Shown here: positions 1-10,489 of the stretch, in pieces
Numbering within the stretch: position 1 is the first letter of the stretch
Layout of the letters: each line of letters begins with the position of its first letter
DNA from: Hetaerina americana
Taxonomy: Eukaryota > Arthropoda > Insecta > Odonata > Calopterygidae
Length of the DNA: 64,000 nt
Reading direction: 5' to 3'
NCBI GenBank assembly: GCA_022747635.1
Contig: JAKTNV010000009.1
Span: 69,214,407 to 69,278,406, forward strand
Notes under the pieces: model-generated
Databases searched by the model: none
What the model was told of the DNA's origin: nothing
Seen by the model: only the letters and a program-made list of their open reading frames with translations
Translations under genes and position numbers: made by a program

Positions 1-3000
1 ATAAACGGCCGATTCTCTATAAAATACTTAGGTTCATTCACGTAAAAAGAACATGGATTAGAAAGCGAGAGTTACCTTTTTACTCCATGAAAAGCGTGGC
101 ATGGGGGAGCGGAATCCAATCTTCACTTCTCCAAAGTTCCTTTTGGTCATAATATTGAAAAGGCTATATTCAATATGAATTTTGGGGAAATCTTAGGCTT
201 ACATAAGTGTTAAATGGTAAAATAATTAATATAAACATTTAAAAATTTTATTAAATAAGGCTAGCCTATATCAAAATGAAATTGCTCAGCATTTAAGAAA
301 AGAAAAAAGATATTGCAAATATCCCCATCCCCCAAATATATGATATTATGAATTTAAAACATTTTCAAATCCAAAAAAATGTTTTAGTCATGTAAGTAGC
401 TCTGTGAGTTTTCTAAATAATAATTACAAAACATTTTTATAGACTAAAATGATTGACAAAGTTCAAAATACATTATTTAACAATCTTGAGAAATAATTTT
501 AAATATTAAAACCTGTACAGGGCGGTTAAACCAGGGCTCGTGGTTCAAGTAGAGATGTCTTATGTGACTTTTGGTATCCATAGTGATTATCATGAGTGCA
601 TTGTGGTTGTGCAGAGGTCATAAATATTTTCAGAATATGTTTAAATGGAAGAGGATCAGTACCAGGCGAGGCATTAAACAATTAGATTAATTTGTTCAAG
701 TTTCTACGTGTATATTTTATAATATGATCGCTTGACTTGAAGTCTGGGCTCATTGATCATAAATGCCTAGTCTGTATTAGCTGCCAAGCCCTTAAAAGCG
801 TGTTTTTGACGGACATAGTGTTTTTAAAATGCATTTTAATGCTTATTATTTATGACATAGGTTTCAATAGAATAGATTTCTGTATTTTGCACGACTTTCT
901 TCTTCTTTATGTACTAAATATTTTTAACGAAAAAAATTCCACGTAGAATGAAAAATACCAACTACTTATTAGTTGGAAATATTAACCCACTCATTATACT
1001 GATATGATTAACTCTAATCAATCATAACTAAACCCACTTGATATAAAATAAAATTATCGACTAATATTTTTCTAATTATAATGCAAATATTGGCACTAGG
1101 AGGAACCACATTCGTTAAAATGGTATAATTTTCTTTAACAGAGCTCTCACTTGAGAATTCGGCATTCAAATCAATAAAAACCTAACATATTTGACTTGAT
1201 AAATAAATGAATAAATAAATCAAAAGTTCAGCCATCGTCCCATTGTTCACATCAAGTAGTAATCTTTTATAAATACCGTTCAAATTTAAAAATTACGCAT
1301 ATTTAAATGAACTATTGATATTTTCCGTGAATAATTTTTAAATAGAAAGGGACATTACCCTATGCACACTCCCTCCTCCAATACATGGTTCTTCTTTGAT
1401 TGGCGTATAAAAAGTTTAAGAACAGAATGTAACTTCGTGTATTTGTGATGAAAGCAAGGCATAAAAAGAGGTTTTTACCAAAAATGTACAAGAATATGGC
1501 CAATTAAAATACCTTATTATAATTTTTCTGCTTATAATTAAAAGCATATATAATTATATCAATCCCAGAATTCTCCTTTAAGAGCGATTTTAAAAACTGC
1601 ATTTCTGCGCGATAATGATCCAGATTTGGTTAACTATAAAAGTGATACAAATCTATATTTGGTCACAATTTTAGAATATTAAAGGTGATACCTATACAAT
1701 GATACCTTTCCTTTGCTATTTGCTGTTCTCTTGATTGTGATGCAAATACTTTTAGCATAAAAATTGTTATTAAAAGTTTTGCACATATCGATTGCACCCG
1801 ATGTTATTCATAATTTTAATTACTTTAGATTGTCGTAATAAATATGTAATCATCGTTTGCTTTTAATATTGCAAAGTAAGTTATCATTATTAATTATATT
1901 TTATCAATAGAATAAAAACATAATTGGGAATATTCATGCGTATCGATTAAATTGGTCTTCCCAACTTAATGTCATTAGCCATAATTTGAGCCCTCTACTC
2001 ATGTTACAACGTCAATATCGTGTAGAAAAACCTATCACATTGTTATCAAGTCATAAGCACGATTAATATAACTTATCTTTATCTCATCAGGTAGAAAAAC
2101 GAAAAATCATGTCATAATGAGTTGGACAGGGATGAAATATATTTGAATTTTGTCTGCTTTCATATGTTAGAGAATATATAATTTTCAAAATGTCATTCAT
2201 TAAAATATCCATTCATTCAAATTCCATCGAGCTCATGTGACTGAAATATTGCCTGACATTAATTAAAACCACAGTAATTAATGAGATAGCTTTTTAATAA
2301 ATGACTTTTTAACGCCATTGGTTTATTCAAATTCTCCTTTCTGCGTAATAATGTGGTCGTATTACTTTAATTGGTAACTTAAACAATCTTCTCTGGAAGA
2401 CCCTGTCAAGAGGAAAAAAAATCAAAGCTCATTTTCTAAGTCTAAAATGTAAAAGGTAACGGGTGATACTATATGAAACATCACTGAAAAGAAACTCCCA
2501 GACTAAATGAGAAGGCAAAGAGGTATTTGATTTCACAGAGTAACGAAGTAATAACGATATTTGGTAGGTGAATCCTGGTCAGTACCATTAGAACGAGCTA
2601 ATTGTGGTATTTATAACCTAAGATAACCAAGAGTCAACTAAAATTGATCCCATGTTTGAGTTTTTAATCGGATCATTATTATTTTAAAAACTTGGAATTT
2701 CTTTACATCCTTTTAAATTTATCTCAAATAAATTTTGTTACATTTTACAACCCAAAATATATGAGCTTGAGCAACCTAAATTGTTCAACTTAAATTACCT
2801 ACCCACTGGTTTGAGTATAATTTCAATCTTCTGCAATGGAAAAACGAGTTCTAAATCCATTCAATATTCCATATTTTAACTATTTTAAATATTTTTACTA
2901 TCGCATGTTGGTAGGAATAGACGTTTTGTATATTTTTCTTTAACCCTCATTCTCAACTTATGAAGCAATTTTTCGAATTAATAATTTTCCTAATCTTACA

Positions 3001-3240
3001 AGTAGATATAATGAGTCACGTAGATAAATATGTGGTTTGATTGAACTGACTTATGCAACGTTTCTCTTCCTCTTAGCCGTAGGGCCGACAATTTGACTCC
3101 CTAAGTGCATATTATTACTGTTTATTGCAATATATATGCTTTTTATGGTAAATTCCAGCACTTTTTAAAGATTAATGAGATTAGCAGTAAGAAATAAGTC
3201 AATAAGGGTAACAAAATACGTTTATTGAGTAACGAAACAA
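1..3240. other. AT-rich non-coding stretch
   Basis: No coding signal was found on either strand; the few open frames are short and lack any recognisable motif. Base composition is strongly AT-biased, with runs such as the ATAAATAA tetrad near 1200. I see no repeat family shared with the rest of the window. Confidence 0.6.
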
Positions 3241-3270
3241 TGCACTGATATTCACTCCGTGAAAGCCTTT

Positions 3271-3285
3271 AGATATATATATATG

Positions 3286-3332
<47 letters not shown>

Positions 3333-3334
3333 CT

Positions 3335-3394
<60 letters not shown>
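3271..3394. repeat. (TA)n microsatellite with inverted flanks
   Basis: A TA dinucleotide array is interrupted by AAGGCTTTCT near 3330. The array is bordered at 3260 and 3398 by copies of GAAAGCCTTTAGATAT in the opposite orientation to that interruption, so parts can fold into hairpins. It lies immediately upstream of the Penelope insertion. The YIYIYI open frames over it are artefacts. Confidence 0.9.
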
Positions 3395-3397
<3 letters not shown>

Positions 3398-3414
3398 GAA
3401 AGCCTTTAGATATG

Positions 3415-3426
3415 AATAGAAAGCTT
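3415..3426 (+). repeat. Left target-site duplication of the PLE
   Basis: The 12-mer AATAGAAAGCTT occurs here and again, identical, at 6547-6558. The bases outside the 12-mer differ on both sides, as expected for a target-site duplication bracketing an insertion. PLEs are known to make target duplications of variable length. Confidence 0.75.
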
Positions 3427-3525
3427 GTTCGTTCGAAGGTTTCCTTCTGAGAGAGAAGACCTTCTGAGAGAGAGAATTCACGATAAACGTTGGAACCTCG
3501 ACCGCCTCTCCGAAGAATTGTACTA

Positions 3526-4278
3526 CGAGGGTCATCCGGAAAGTAGTACCCGTTCGTGAAATAAAGACACAAAAGTAAATATTAACAAACATAAAAAATT
3601 TTATTTGAAAGAGGATACTTTAAACTACTTCTCAACATAATCTCCAAGCAAATTAAGGCATTTGTCATAACGTGTGACAAGTTTCTGTATTCCTGCTGCA
3701 TAGTCCTTCGCCGCCAGCTCATTGAGATACGCGAGGGACCCATCTTGCACAAATTTTTGGATAATGCAGATGGTGTTTAACAATTTCATGAACAATTGTT
3801 CGAGAAACATTGGGAAAATGCTCACAGATGTCATCAATTGTGACTCGCCGATCGTTCCTCACGAATTCGTCAACTGAGCTCACCAGTTGGTCTGTAATGA
3901 CAGACGGTCTCCCCGAACGCTCATCGTCGTGTGTGTTCCCCCTCCCCATGTTGAAGTTGCGACACCACCGCCGAACAGACGACTCGTCCATTACATTGTC
4001 TCCATACACCTCCTTTAATTGGCGATGAATATCACATGGGCGAACGTTTCTTGCATTGAGGAATTTAATCACTGCCCTCACTTCACAACTGGCGGCGTTC
4101 TCAATTTTTTTAAACATTGTAAACAATCACAGAAACAACACAGGCAATGCTAGCGTCACGCAACTTGGCTCAGAGAAGGCAGACAAGCCACTGAAGCTAT
4201 CTGACCTCGTCCAGCGGCTACTCGCGTCGTCAGCACTTCATGCGGCACGAACGGGTACTACTTTCCGGATGACCCTCG
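3526..4278 (-). mobile_element. Internally deleted mariner, copy 1
   Basis: The element is 753 bp with perfect 33-bp terminal inverted repeats starting CGAGGGTCAT, flanked by TA (3524-3525 and 4279-4280), the standard Tc1/mariner target duplication. On the minus strand it encodes the transposase DNA-binding half followed, out of frame, by the extreme C-terminus. The catalytic DDD core is deleted. It is inserted in the PLE coding region. It has the same length and same deletion as the copy at 27078-27830; I counted only about three base differences. Confidence 0.93.
3625..4117 (-). pseudogene. Mariner transposase remnant: HTH domain plus C-terminal tail
   Basis: Reading from the ATG at 4117 on the minus strand, 132 codons (to 3719) encode the paired helix-turn-helix region of a mariner transposase. 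It has the typical linker (DDERSGRPSV), the second helix-turn-helix (DRRVTIDDICEHF) and the CARWVPR motif that precedes the catalytic domain. In the next frame (about 3757-3625) lies the transposase C-terminus, ending KLVTRYDKCLNLLGDYVEK. Mariner transposases are about 345 residues, so roughly 170-190 residues holding the three catalytic aspartates are missing. A product could bind terminal repeats but cannot cut DNA. In the plus-strand copy the residue after HHLHY is A; here it is P. Confidence 0.9.
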
Positions 4279-4287
4279 TATATTCAT

Positions 4288-6381
4288 TTGGAGCTGGCTG
4301 CCACCCTACAAGCTGACGATTGGGACACAACCGAGCGGATTACGTACGACTCTTCCCGAGCCAGTCTAATGGCGACGCGGGAAAAGCAAGTCAACAAATT
4401 CAACAAACTTCATTGTAAGCAGCATCCACTGACCTCGATTAATGGGGCTGACAATGGCCAATCGGTTGTGAACTTGACGGACCTTCATTTAGATGAAGCC
4501 ACCCTCGCAGTCTTATCTAAGGGTCTGAACTTCGCTTTGACCCCAAGGACGATACCACTTGAGAAGATCATCGCGGAGGTAGAGTCATCGATCCGGAGAC
4601 TTCCGAAGGCGGCCGCCGACGAAATCCGAGAAGATGTCGCACGTATCCTCCATGGCGCAAAACCACCAAGATCAAACACCATCGGCAAAGAAAGGAGAGC
4701 ACTGAAGGAGCTAAGGGACAACGAGAGTATAATCATTTTACCAGCTGACAAAGGCAACGCAACAGTCCTGATAAATAGAGAGGATTACGAAGGGAAAATA
4801 TCGCTCATCCTCAGCAGTCCGACTTATAGGAAATTGAAAAGCGATCCGACTGCCAAGACGGAGAGAAGCACAAGGGCTATCATTAAACGATCGCTTATTC
4901 CAAAAGAAGAGCAACGACGCCTGCTTCCGACTGCACCGAAACCACCGAGACTGTACGGCCTGCCCAAAATTCACAAGAAGGATGTACCTCTCCGACCGAT
5001 TGTGAGCCAGATTGACGCTCCGACTTACCAACTCGCCAAGTACTTGGCGCGGTCTCTGCAGGACCACGTCGGACAGACACCCAGCTTCGTAAAAAACTCG
5101 ACGCATTTCATTGACGTAATAAGAAACATCACCATCCACGACAACGATCTCATGGTCAGCTTCGATGTTGAATCGCTTTTCACCAGCGTCCCTATTGAGG
5201 AATCGCTGAATATCATCAAGGAACTCACCTCCCGCGGAATCCCTAAGGACTTTCCAGGATTGGTGGAGCATTGCCTCCGCAATTCCTTCTTCCTATGGAA
5301 TGGTGACCATTACGAGCAGATGGAAGGAGCTGCGATGGGCTCACCCCTCTCCCCGGTTGTGGCCAACCTCTACACGGAGAGCTTCGAAAAGAAAGCACTG
5401 GAATCCTGCGACAAGCGGCCCTCACTGTGGCTAAGATATGTCGACGACACTTTTGTCATTTGGTCACACGGAGAGGAAGAATTAAAAAAGTTCCTGAAAC
5501 ATCTGAACTCACAGCATCAAGCCATCCACTTCACTATGGAGGTGGAAAAGGATCATCAACTGCCCTTCTTGGACGTCATGGTGAAGAGAAATACAGGGAA
5601 TGGGAGGCTTGGACACAGAGTATACAGGAAGCCTACTCACACCGACCGCTACCTTAATGCTGCATCGCACCACCATCCCAGTCAGAAGACCTCACTGGTA
5701 GACACACTTGTCAACCGAGCATATAAAATATGTGACTCCGATTCTATTGCCAACGAGAAGAAACACTTGACAAATGCCCTGCAAAGGAATGGATACAGCG
5801 CTCATATGATCCAAAAAAGGGCCGAGAAGGAAGAAAAGAAGAGACAAACCACCGCTGTTCCTGACAGAGAGGAAGACTCCAGACCACGTCCGAAGGCTTA
5901 CGTCACCATCCCCTTCATCGCAGGGACTTCGGAAAGAATCGCGAGGGCTTTAAGGAAACATGATGTGGTGACCAGATTCAACTGCGTCACCAAGATAGCT
6001 GACACCCTACCCGGACCCAAGGATGGAATTTCACCGTTAATATCAGAAGGCGTGTACCAAGTGCCATGCTCCTGTGGCAAATGGTACATCGGTGAAACGT
6101 GCAGAGCGCTGAAAACACGCATGAGTGAACACCAGAGGGCAACCAAGGCCAAACAGTTTAGAGCATCGGCCATCGCTGAGCACGCCTGGAGTGAACCTGG
6201 ACACTCTATTCTCTTCGACGACGCTAAAATAATAGCGAAAGAAGGAAAATACTTCCAGAGAATAATCAGAGAGGCCATTGAAATCGTTAAAAGGCCAAAA
6301 AATTTTAACAGAGAGGATGGATATCCACTCCACAGTGCGTGGAAACGAATAATCCCGCGCAAATATGAGGACGTTCCCTGA
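4288..6381 (+). CDS. Penelope-like reverse transcriptase with GIY-YIG endonuclease
   Basis: This 697-codon open frame encodes the retroelement polymerase that copies its RNA at a nicked target. Reverse transcriptase motifs appear in order: a PADKGNATV block near residue 151, motif A SFDVESLFTSVP (Asp about 293), motif B AMGSPLSPVVANLYTE (about 349), catalytic YVDD (384-387) and FLDV. The C-terminus carries the GIY-YIG nuclease: GVY (588-590), the CxC zinc-knuckle pair (594, 596), WYIG (599-602), the Arg/His helix and a Glu in the last helix. The architecture is diagnostic of canonical endonuclease-bearing PLEs. The first codon here is TTG: the true N-terminus was lost by 5' truncation and then by the mariner insertion. 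The same frame is open upstream at 3427-3525. No internal stop or frameshift is visible, so the copy is young. Confidence 0.92.
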   Translation: MELAATLQADDWDTTERITYDSSRASLMATREKQVNKFNKLHCKQHPLTSINGADNGQSVVNLTDLHLDEATLAVLSKGLNFALTPRTIPLEKIIAEVESSIRRLPKAAADEIREDVARILHGAKPPRSNTIGKERRALKELRDNESIIILPADKGNATVLINREDYEGKISLILSSPTYRKLKSDPTAKTERSTRAIIKRSLIPKEEQRRLLPTAPKPPRLYGLPKIHKKDVPLRPIVSQIDAPTYQLAKYLARSLQDHVGQTPSFVKNSTHFIDVIRNITIHDNDLMVSFDVESLFTSVPIEESLNIIKELTSRGIPKDFPGLVEHCLRNSFFLWNGDHYEQMEGAAMGSPLSPVVANLYTESFEKKALESCDKRPSLWLRYVDDTFVIWSHGEEELKKFLKHLNSQHQAIHFTMEVEKDHQLPFLDVMVKRNTGNGRLGHRVYRKPTHTDRYLNAASHHHPSQKTSLVDTLVNRAYKICDSDSIANEKKHLTNALQRNGYSAHMIQKRAEKEEKKRQTTAVPDREEDSRPRPKAYVTIPFIAGTSERIARALRKHDVVTRFNCVTKIADTLPGPKDGISPLISEGVYQVPCSCGKWYIGETCRALKTRMSEHQRATKAKQFRASAIAEHAWSEPGHSILFDDAKIIAKEGKYFQRIIREAIEIVKRPKNFNREDGYPLHSAWKRIIPRKYEDVP

Positions 6382-6421
6382 TTGGCCAAGAAATTTCCCG
6401 GTATTGGCGCCGGATTTTTCC

Positions 6422-6429
6422 TATATAAG
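6422..6429 (+). promoter_or_regulatory. TATA-like box in PLE 3' region
   Basis: TATATAAG lies 41 bp past the stop codon and about 30 bp upstream of the hammerhead-like fold. PLEs often occur as partial tandems whose terminal region acts as a pseudo-LTR promoter; this box fits that role, but promoter activity is inferred. Confidence 0.4.
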
Positions 6430-6460
6430 ACGGGACAACAAGCTTCTTTTCATCCTTGAC

Positions 6461-6498
6461 CTGAGGACGCCAGCAGGATAGCTGGCGAAACTGTTGTA
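6461..6498 (+). ncRNA. Hammerhead-ribozyme-like motif in PLE
   Basis: CTGAGGA (6461-6467, fitting the CUGANGA core) is followed by a 6-7 bp helix, CGCCAGC/GCTGGCG around an AGGATA loop, then GAAAC (6487-6491), a four-base loop and the triplet GTA (6496-6498) that could be the NUH cleavage site. Hammerhead motifs are known in PLE terminal regions. Caveats: there is one extra base between the CUGANGA box and helix II compared with the canonical core, and helix I is not obvious, so activity is uncertain. Confidence 0.6.
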
Positions 6499-6546
6499 CT
6501 TTTAAACGACATACGCGGACGCAGCCCGAAAAATGTGGAAATCACC

Positions 6547-6558
6547 AATAGAAAGCTT
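6547..6558 (+). repeat. Right target-site duplication of the PLE
   Basis: AATAGAAAGCTT is identical to 3415-3426 and marks the 3' boundary of the PLE insertion. Confidence 0.75.
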
Positions 6559-6599
6559 ATTTAAAAGATATTCACCCCTTGACTTTCCTGGAATTATAT

Positions 6600-7830
6600 T
6601 ATATGCTAAACTCACTACCTGAGTACTGATTAATAAGTTAATAGGAACCAAATTTAACTAACTTCCTTTCTCATTCCATCTCCCCAAAATAAATTTTAGG
6701 AGAAGCAAAGCGAAGTTTTAGGGGATTTTAACAAAATATATTGTTTTCAATTATATTTACTTTATGGCAAATAAATTTGCCTAAAAAGTCAAAGATACAA
6801 GAATAAACTAATGGTTCCCTGACTATATTAAATAATTAATGCTAAAGAACTCAATGCATCACAAAAAACACCTTGTTCGATAAGATACCCTATCACTGTC
6901 ACTAATTTCCCAAAATCAGAATTGTAATTATTGTCACCGAAAATTTAATTTAATTTTGCATGAAGGAAATGATTCAATACCCGCACTCTGTCATAGTAGC
7001 ATAAAATGCCATTTTAGAGATAGTGAAAGGTTTGAGAAGAGCCACATTCAGAGATGCATTCGACCCTCTAGCAAGGTATAAATACTACGAAGACGACGAG
7101 GAGAGGAAAGCACTGACATGCGAGTACACGTATATATAAATATCCATCTCCATTTGACAAGATTCTTTTTTTTATTTTTCATGAGTCACTGCCATTAACA
7201 AAGACGTCGTTGTAGATACGACTGAATGGTCCCATTCTTTCCTGATATTTTATGGCATTCAGTGTTGCAATTTGATATGCTGTATATTACAGCAAGGTTT
7301 ATAATAACACCTAATTTAAATATTATTCCAACGTGTCATAGTTTTCCGCAAGCAGGTTATTTAGTGCTTTTTCATAGATTGATCGAAGAAATGCGTGAAA
7401 TAGTTGATATAATCTATATTCTTTAGCAATACGAATTCCAAGAGAAATTGCGAATGAAATAGGTCGACAATTACTTATAATATGTATGCTATTAAATAAA
7501 TGTTTTCTCAATACAATAATTCAAAATATGGACAATATTTTGCTAGTTATATATTAGTATCGTGAATATTTTTAAATTAATTTTATACTTCTTAACGCGA
7601 AGGTGGAACACTGTTTTTTTTTCTTTCTACTGGGAGAAAATACATAATGGTTTAATTGAAACTCAGCACAGGGTGCTCCCATATGGCCATTACAACTTTG
7701 TAATTTTGTGCAAATTTACTCTAGTGGCTTAGAAAGATGCTTCTGGTACCATTTACTACCACAAATAGCTCAAGTTTCAACTCGTGCAGCAGAATTGTAC
7801 CGCGTCAAGGCGTTAACGTCTGTTGTACCG
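6600..7830. other. AT-rich non-coding, then probable transposon 5' flank
   Basis: 6600-7600 shows no coding or repeat signal. About 7640-7833 precedes the transposase remnant and is probably its untranslated leader, but I could not define a terminal repeat. Confidence 0.4.
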
Positions 7831-7833
7831 AAT

Positions 7834-8690
7834 ATGGCTCTCTTGACTGATCCCGATATCGCTCAATGTGTGCTTTGATTTGAAGAATCGAAAACTTCAA
7901 CAACTATGCAACGGAATTTTCGATCCGATGGCGGTAGAAATAGTTCCATCAGGATTCACGTTTATGATTGACTAAAGTTTATCGCTGGAATCAATTGTTT
8001 AGTACTCTCTAAGAAATTCTGAAGGCGTCCACGTGTGTTTGATGGTGTCGTCAAGCAAGGGGATCAACGCTTTGTTTTCAATCCCAATATATCAACCTGA
8101 TTCTCGTCCAACGTACGACTTTTTGGCGTTTGTTGGGAAAGGTTTTGCATTTTAAATCGTACATATTTGCAATGGTGCAAGATTAAAAGAGACAAATTGT
8201 TGATAGGGAGTGGTGCGCGGAAATTTTATATCAGCTGGAGGAAGACGAGGATTGCATTGCATACGAACCTTAAGTGACGAGTCGAATTTTCACTTCAGCA
8301 GAAAAGTGATTCCACACATTTGTGAGAATTTGGTCAGTAAAAATCTGCGATAAATCGTTGGAACATGATCGCGACGCCCCGAAGATCAAAGTCATTCGCT
8401 GCTTTGAGCAAGAACAAAGTTTACAGCCCTTTCTTTTGTGAACAGAGGATAATCAACGGAATTTCGTACCAAGATATTCCTGGCAATTTTTTTAACCCCA
8501 GATATTAAGGAGTATATAATATTTTTCCAGCACGATTGCGTCCCGCCGCGCTAACTCTTCCCGGTCCGCAAGAGTCTCAAAAACCGCTTCCCAGGAGGTT
8601 GGAGAGGCGCGGTGAAGCCATCGCACGAGGATCTTCTTCCACCAGATGCCTCTGGTATCCCTTCATTTCCACTCTCGGAGACTAATCATT
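7834..8690 (+). pseudogene. Decayed DDE transposase (DUF4817-type N-terminus)
   Basis: Starting at an ATG at 7834, the translation, with several stops and frameshifts, follows the widespread arthropod transposase family whose N-terminus is the DUF4817 helix-turn-helix. An AQCVLW-like start (DIAQCVL, stop, FEESKTSTTMQRNFRS) is followed by GGRNSSIR, a RRPRVFD linker and a FVFNPNISTR-like block. Further on, frames give EEDEDCIAYE, SAEK...NKVYSPFFCEQ and ISYQDI, matching the catalytic-domain stretch usually seen as KVYGPFFF...TG..YLDML. Near 8580-8640 a LPRRLERRGEAIA segment corresponds to the region before the last acidic residue. The copy is clearly dead. Family identity is from memory of the motif pattern; terminal repeats were not found. 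Confidence 0.7.
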
Positions 8691-8769
8691 CATAAAATTT
8701 ATAGATAACTCTTGTTAGCCAATATTTCTCAGCGCAGAGTTGGTGCCGTGGAACAAGAAATAATTCCTC

Positions 8770-8932
8770 GGAATCTTCATTATGAGGGTAAAAAGAAACT
8801 TAACATATCAACCAAAAAGATTTTCTATTTCACGACCATGGTTTCGATGCTACGCAACCATGGTCGTGATATGTTAATTTATTTTTGGTGGAAATGTCAA
8901 GTTTCTTTTTACCCTCAAAATGAAGGAATTCC
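8770..8932. repeat. Imperfect 160-bp palindrome
   Basis: Left arm (8770-8844) and right arm (8857-8932) are inverted copies. CTTCATTATGAGGGTAAAAA on the left pairs with TTTTTACCCTCAAAATGAAG on the right, and CACGACCATGGTT pairs with AACCATGGTCGTG around a short centre. The centre resembles the hammerhead-bearing repeats at 21.1, 46.1 and 58.7 kb read on the minus strand (CATCGAAACCATGGTCGTG), but the CTGATGA box is lost. Confidence 0.8.
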
Positions 8933-8934
8933 AC

Positions 8935-10485
8935 AAAGTTGAACCTGAAACAGTTGTTTCTCACAATCTTCGTTCAAACTTCCTCGGGTTTGACTTAAAA
9001 TTACCAATGGATGCAGTTTCATTGCGCCTAAATTACAATAAGATCGATATGAAATTATTTTGTTTTTAAAGGACACCAAAATTATTTCTTTAGGTCGTCT
9101 GAATAAATTCATGTAAAATACTGAAGCATCCTGTACACTTGATTTGAAGCAACCAAATCAGTACGAATGATCAAAATAAAGAATAATTTTTGCGTTTCTA
9201 GGATATAATAACAACAAAATTCAAACTTTTTCATTTAAATTATATATTTTCTATAACTATGATGATAGAGCTTAATCGCTATAATTCTTACTTTGCGTCC
9301 TTTTAAATAAAGACAGATGGGACATAAAAAACAATAATAAAATCATGTAAATTATAATGTACTACATGAAATCTTCCAAAAATTCTGCCCTCGCTGAAAA
9401 TGTAATGAGAAAGATAAGTGAAAGTTACCACTGAATTAATTTTTTTTAAACAAATGGCAGACATTCCTCTTCTTCATATATTTTTCTAATTTACAAAAAC
9501 AAAGACATTATTTACTTGTAATAATGAATGGTATACTTCAAATGTTGGCTTTAACTTCTAAATACAGTATCTATGAATGATTTTAATTCTGTGAAACTAT
9601 TAATAATATCACGAATATCCTATGTTGATGAATTGGGCCAAATTCCGAACAAATGCGGACCTAAGCCTAATATATTATTTGACCGATTGAGGTGATAAAT
9701 TACATGTATTTCCGGGAAAGGGATATCCTTGGATAAAGTTTTTATATCAGGAATAGATTCATGTTAAGGAGCCAACATCCTGTTTGAATGTCACATTTTT
9801 TCGAAAAGTTTAGTGAATCGGAGAGAAGTTAGTATTATTTTCACGGATAGCAAAATTATTGGTAGGGATGTCCTCAGCTGGAAGCCAAAGGAGGGTTTTG
9901 ACCATGGTGATGCATCGAAAACGACTGTGATCAAAGACGACATAGTTTTGCCTTAAATTTCATATTTTTACAAATCGGCCGCAGGGAGGTTGAGATATTA
10001 ATATTGATCATCAAAATATATTTTTTATAAATCATTTAATTCTTTCGATAGTTTTTTCATGGGAAATCTCCGAAATCGCTCGCCAATCGGATGTAAAAAT
10101 TGGACATTGAAAGCTAAATATGTGATAATTGCTAAAATTAATTCAAATTACCAGAATTTCGTTTCCTCTGAATTTAGACCTCCTCCTCCATCCAATGAGC
10201 ATTGTGCATAGCACGAGAGGGAGCTTGTTTTCATTTTTATTCCTGTTCACGGTCCCTTTCCTCATTGGATACCTGTTTCGATCGCAAAATGAATATCCAC
10301 TCCCAGACATTACACATCACTTCCTGTCCACGTAAGGATAATATTTTAGCAGCCAAAAAGCCAAAGAGTGAGGAAAATAAACCGGAATAAATTACACGGA
10401 TGCGATGCCGATCAAAAGCAGAGCGGCATTAGTATTGCAGTAATTTATCGCTCGTGATATACCCCGCCTTGCCTCCCTCGCGATC
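8935..10485. other. AT-rich non-coding stretch
   Basis: There is no recognisable gene, repeat family or transposon trace. Short open frames near 10130-10390 have no motif or supporting signal. Confidence 0.5.
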
Positions 10486-10489
10486 CGAT

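Larger units (their letters stand above)
3427..6546 (+). mobile_element. Penelope-like retroelement, 5' truncated, with nested mariner
   Basis: This insertion is bounded by identical 12-bp direct repeats at 3415-3426 and 6547-6558. It contains a reverse transcriptase/GIY-YIG endonuclease reading frame, then a 3' region with a TATA-like box (6422) and a hammerhead-like fold (6461). A 753-bp mariner derivative (3526-4278) splits the coding region. Leaving out the mariner and one TA copy, the frame upstream of it (3427-3525, no stop) runs directly into the main frame, so the PLE arrived first and the mariner second. The left end begins inside coding sequence, so the element is 5' truncated, as is common for retroelements primed at the target. 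Without the mariner it is about 2.37 kb. Confidence 0.85.

Noticed and set aside
3252..3592. Open frames with YIYIYI repeats (also at 36183-36881, 37216-37500, 40964-41256)
   Set aside because: They are translations of (TA)n microsatellites; no biological protein is implied.
4485..5425. Minus-strand open frames under the PLE
   Set aside because: They are shadows of the reverse transcriptase coding frame.
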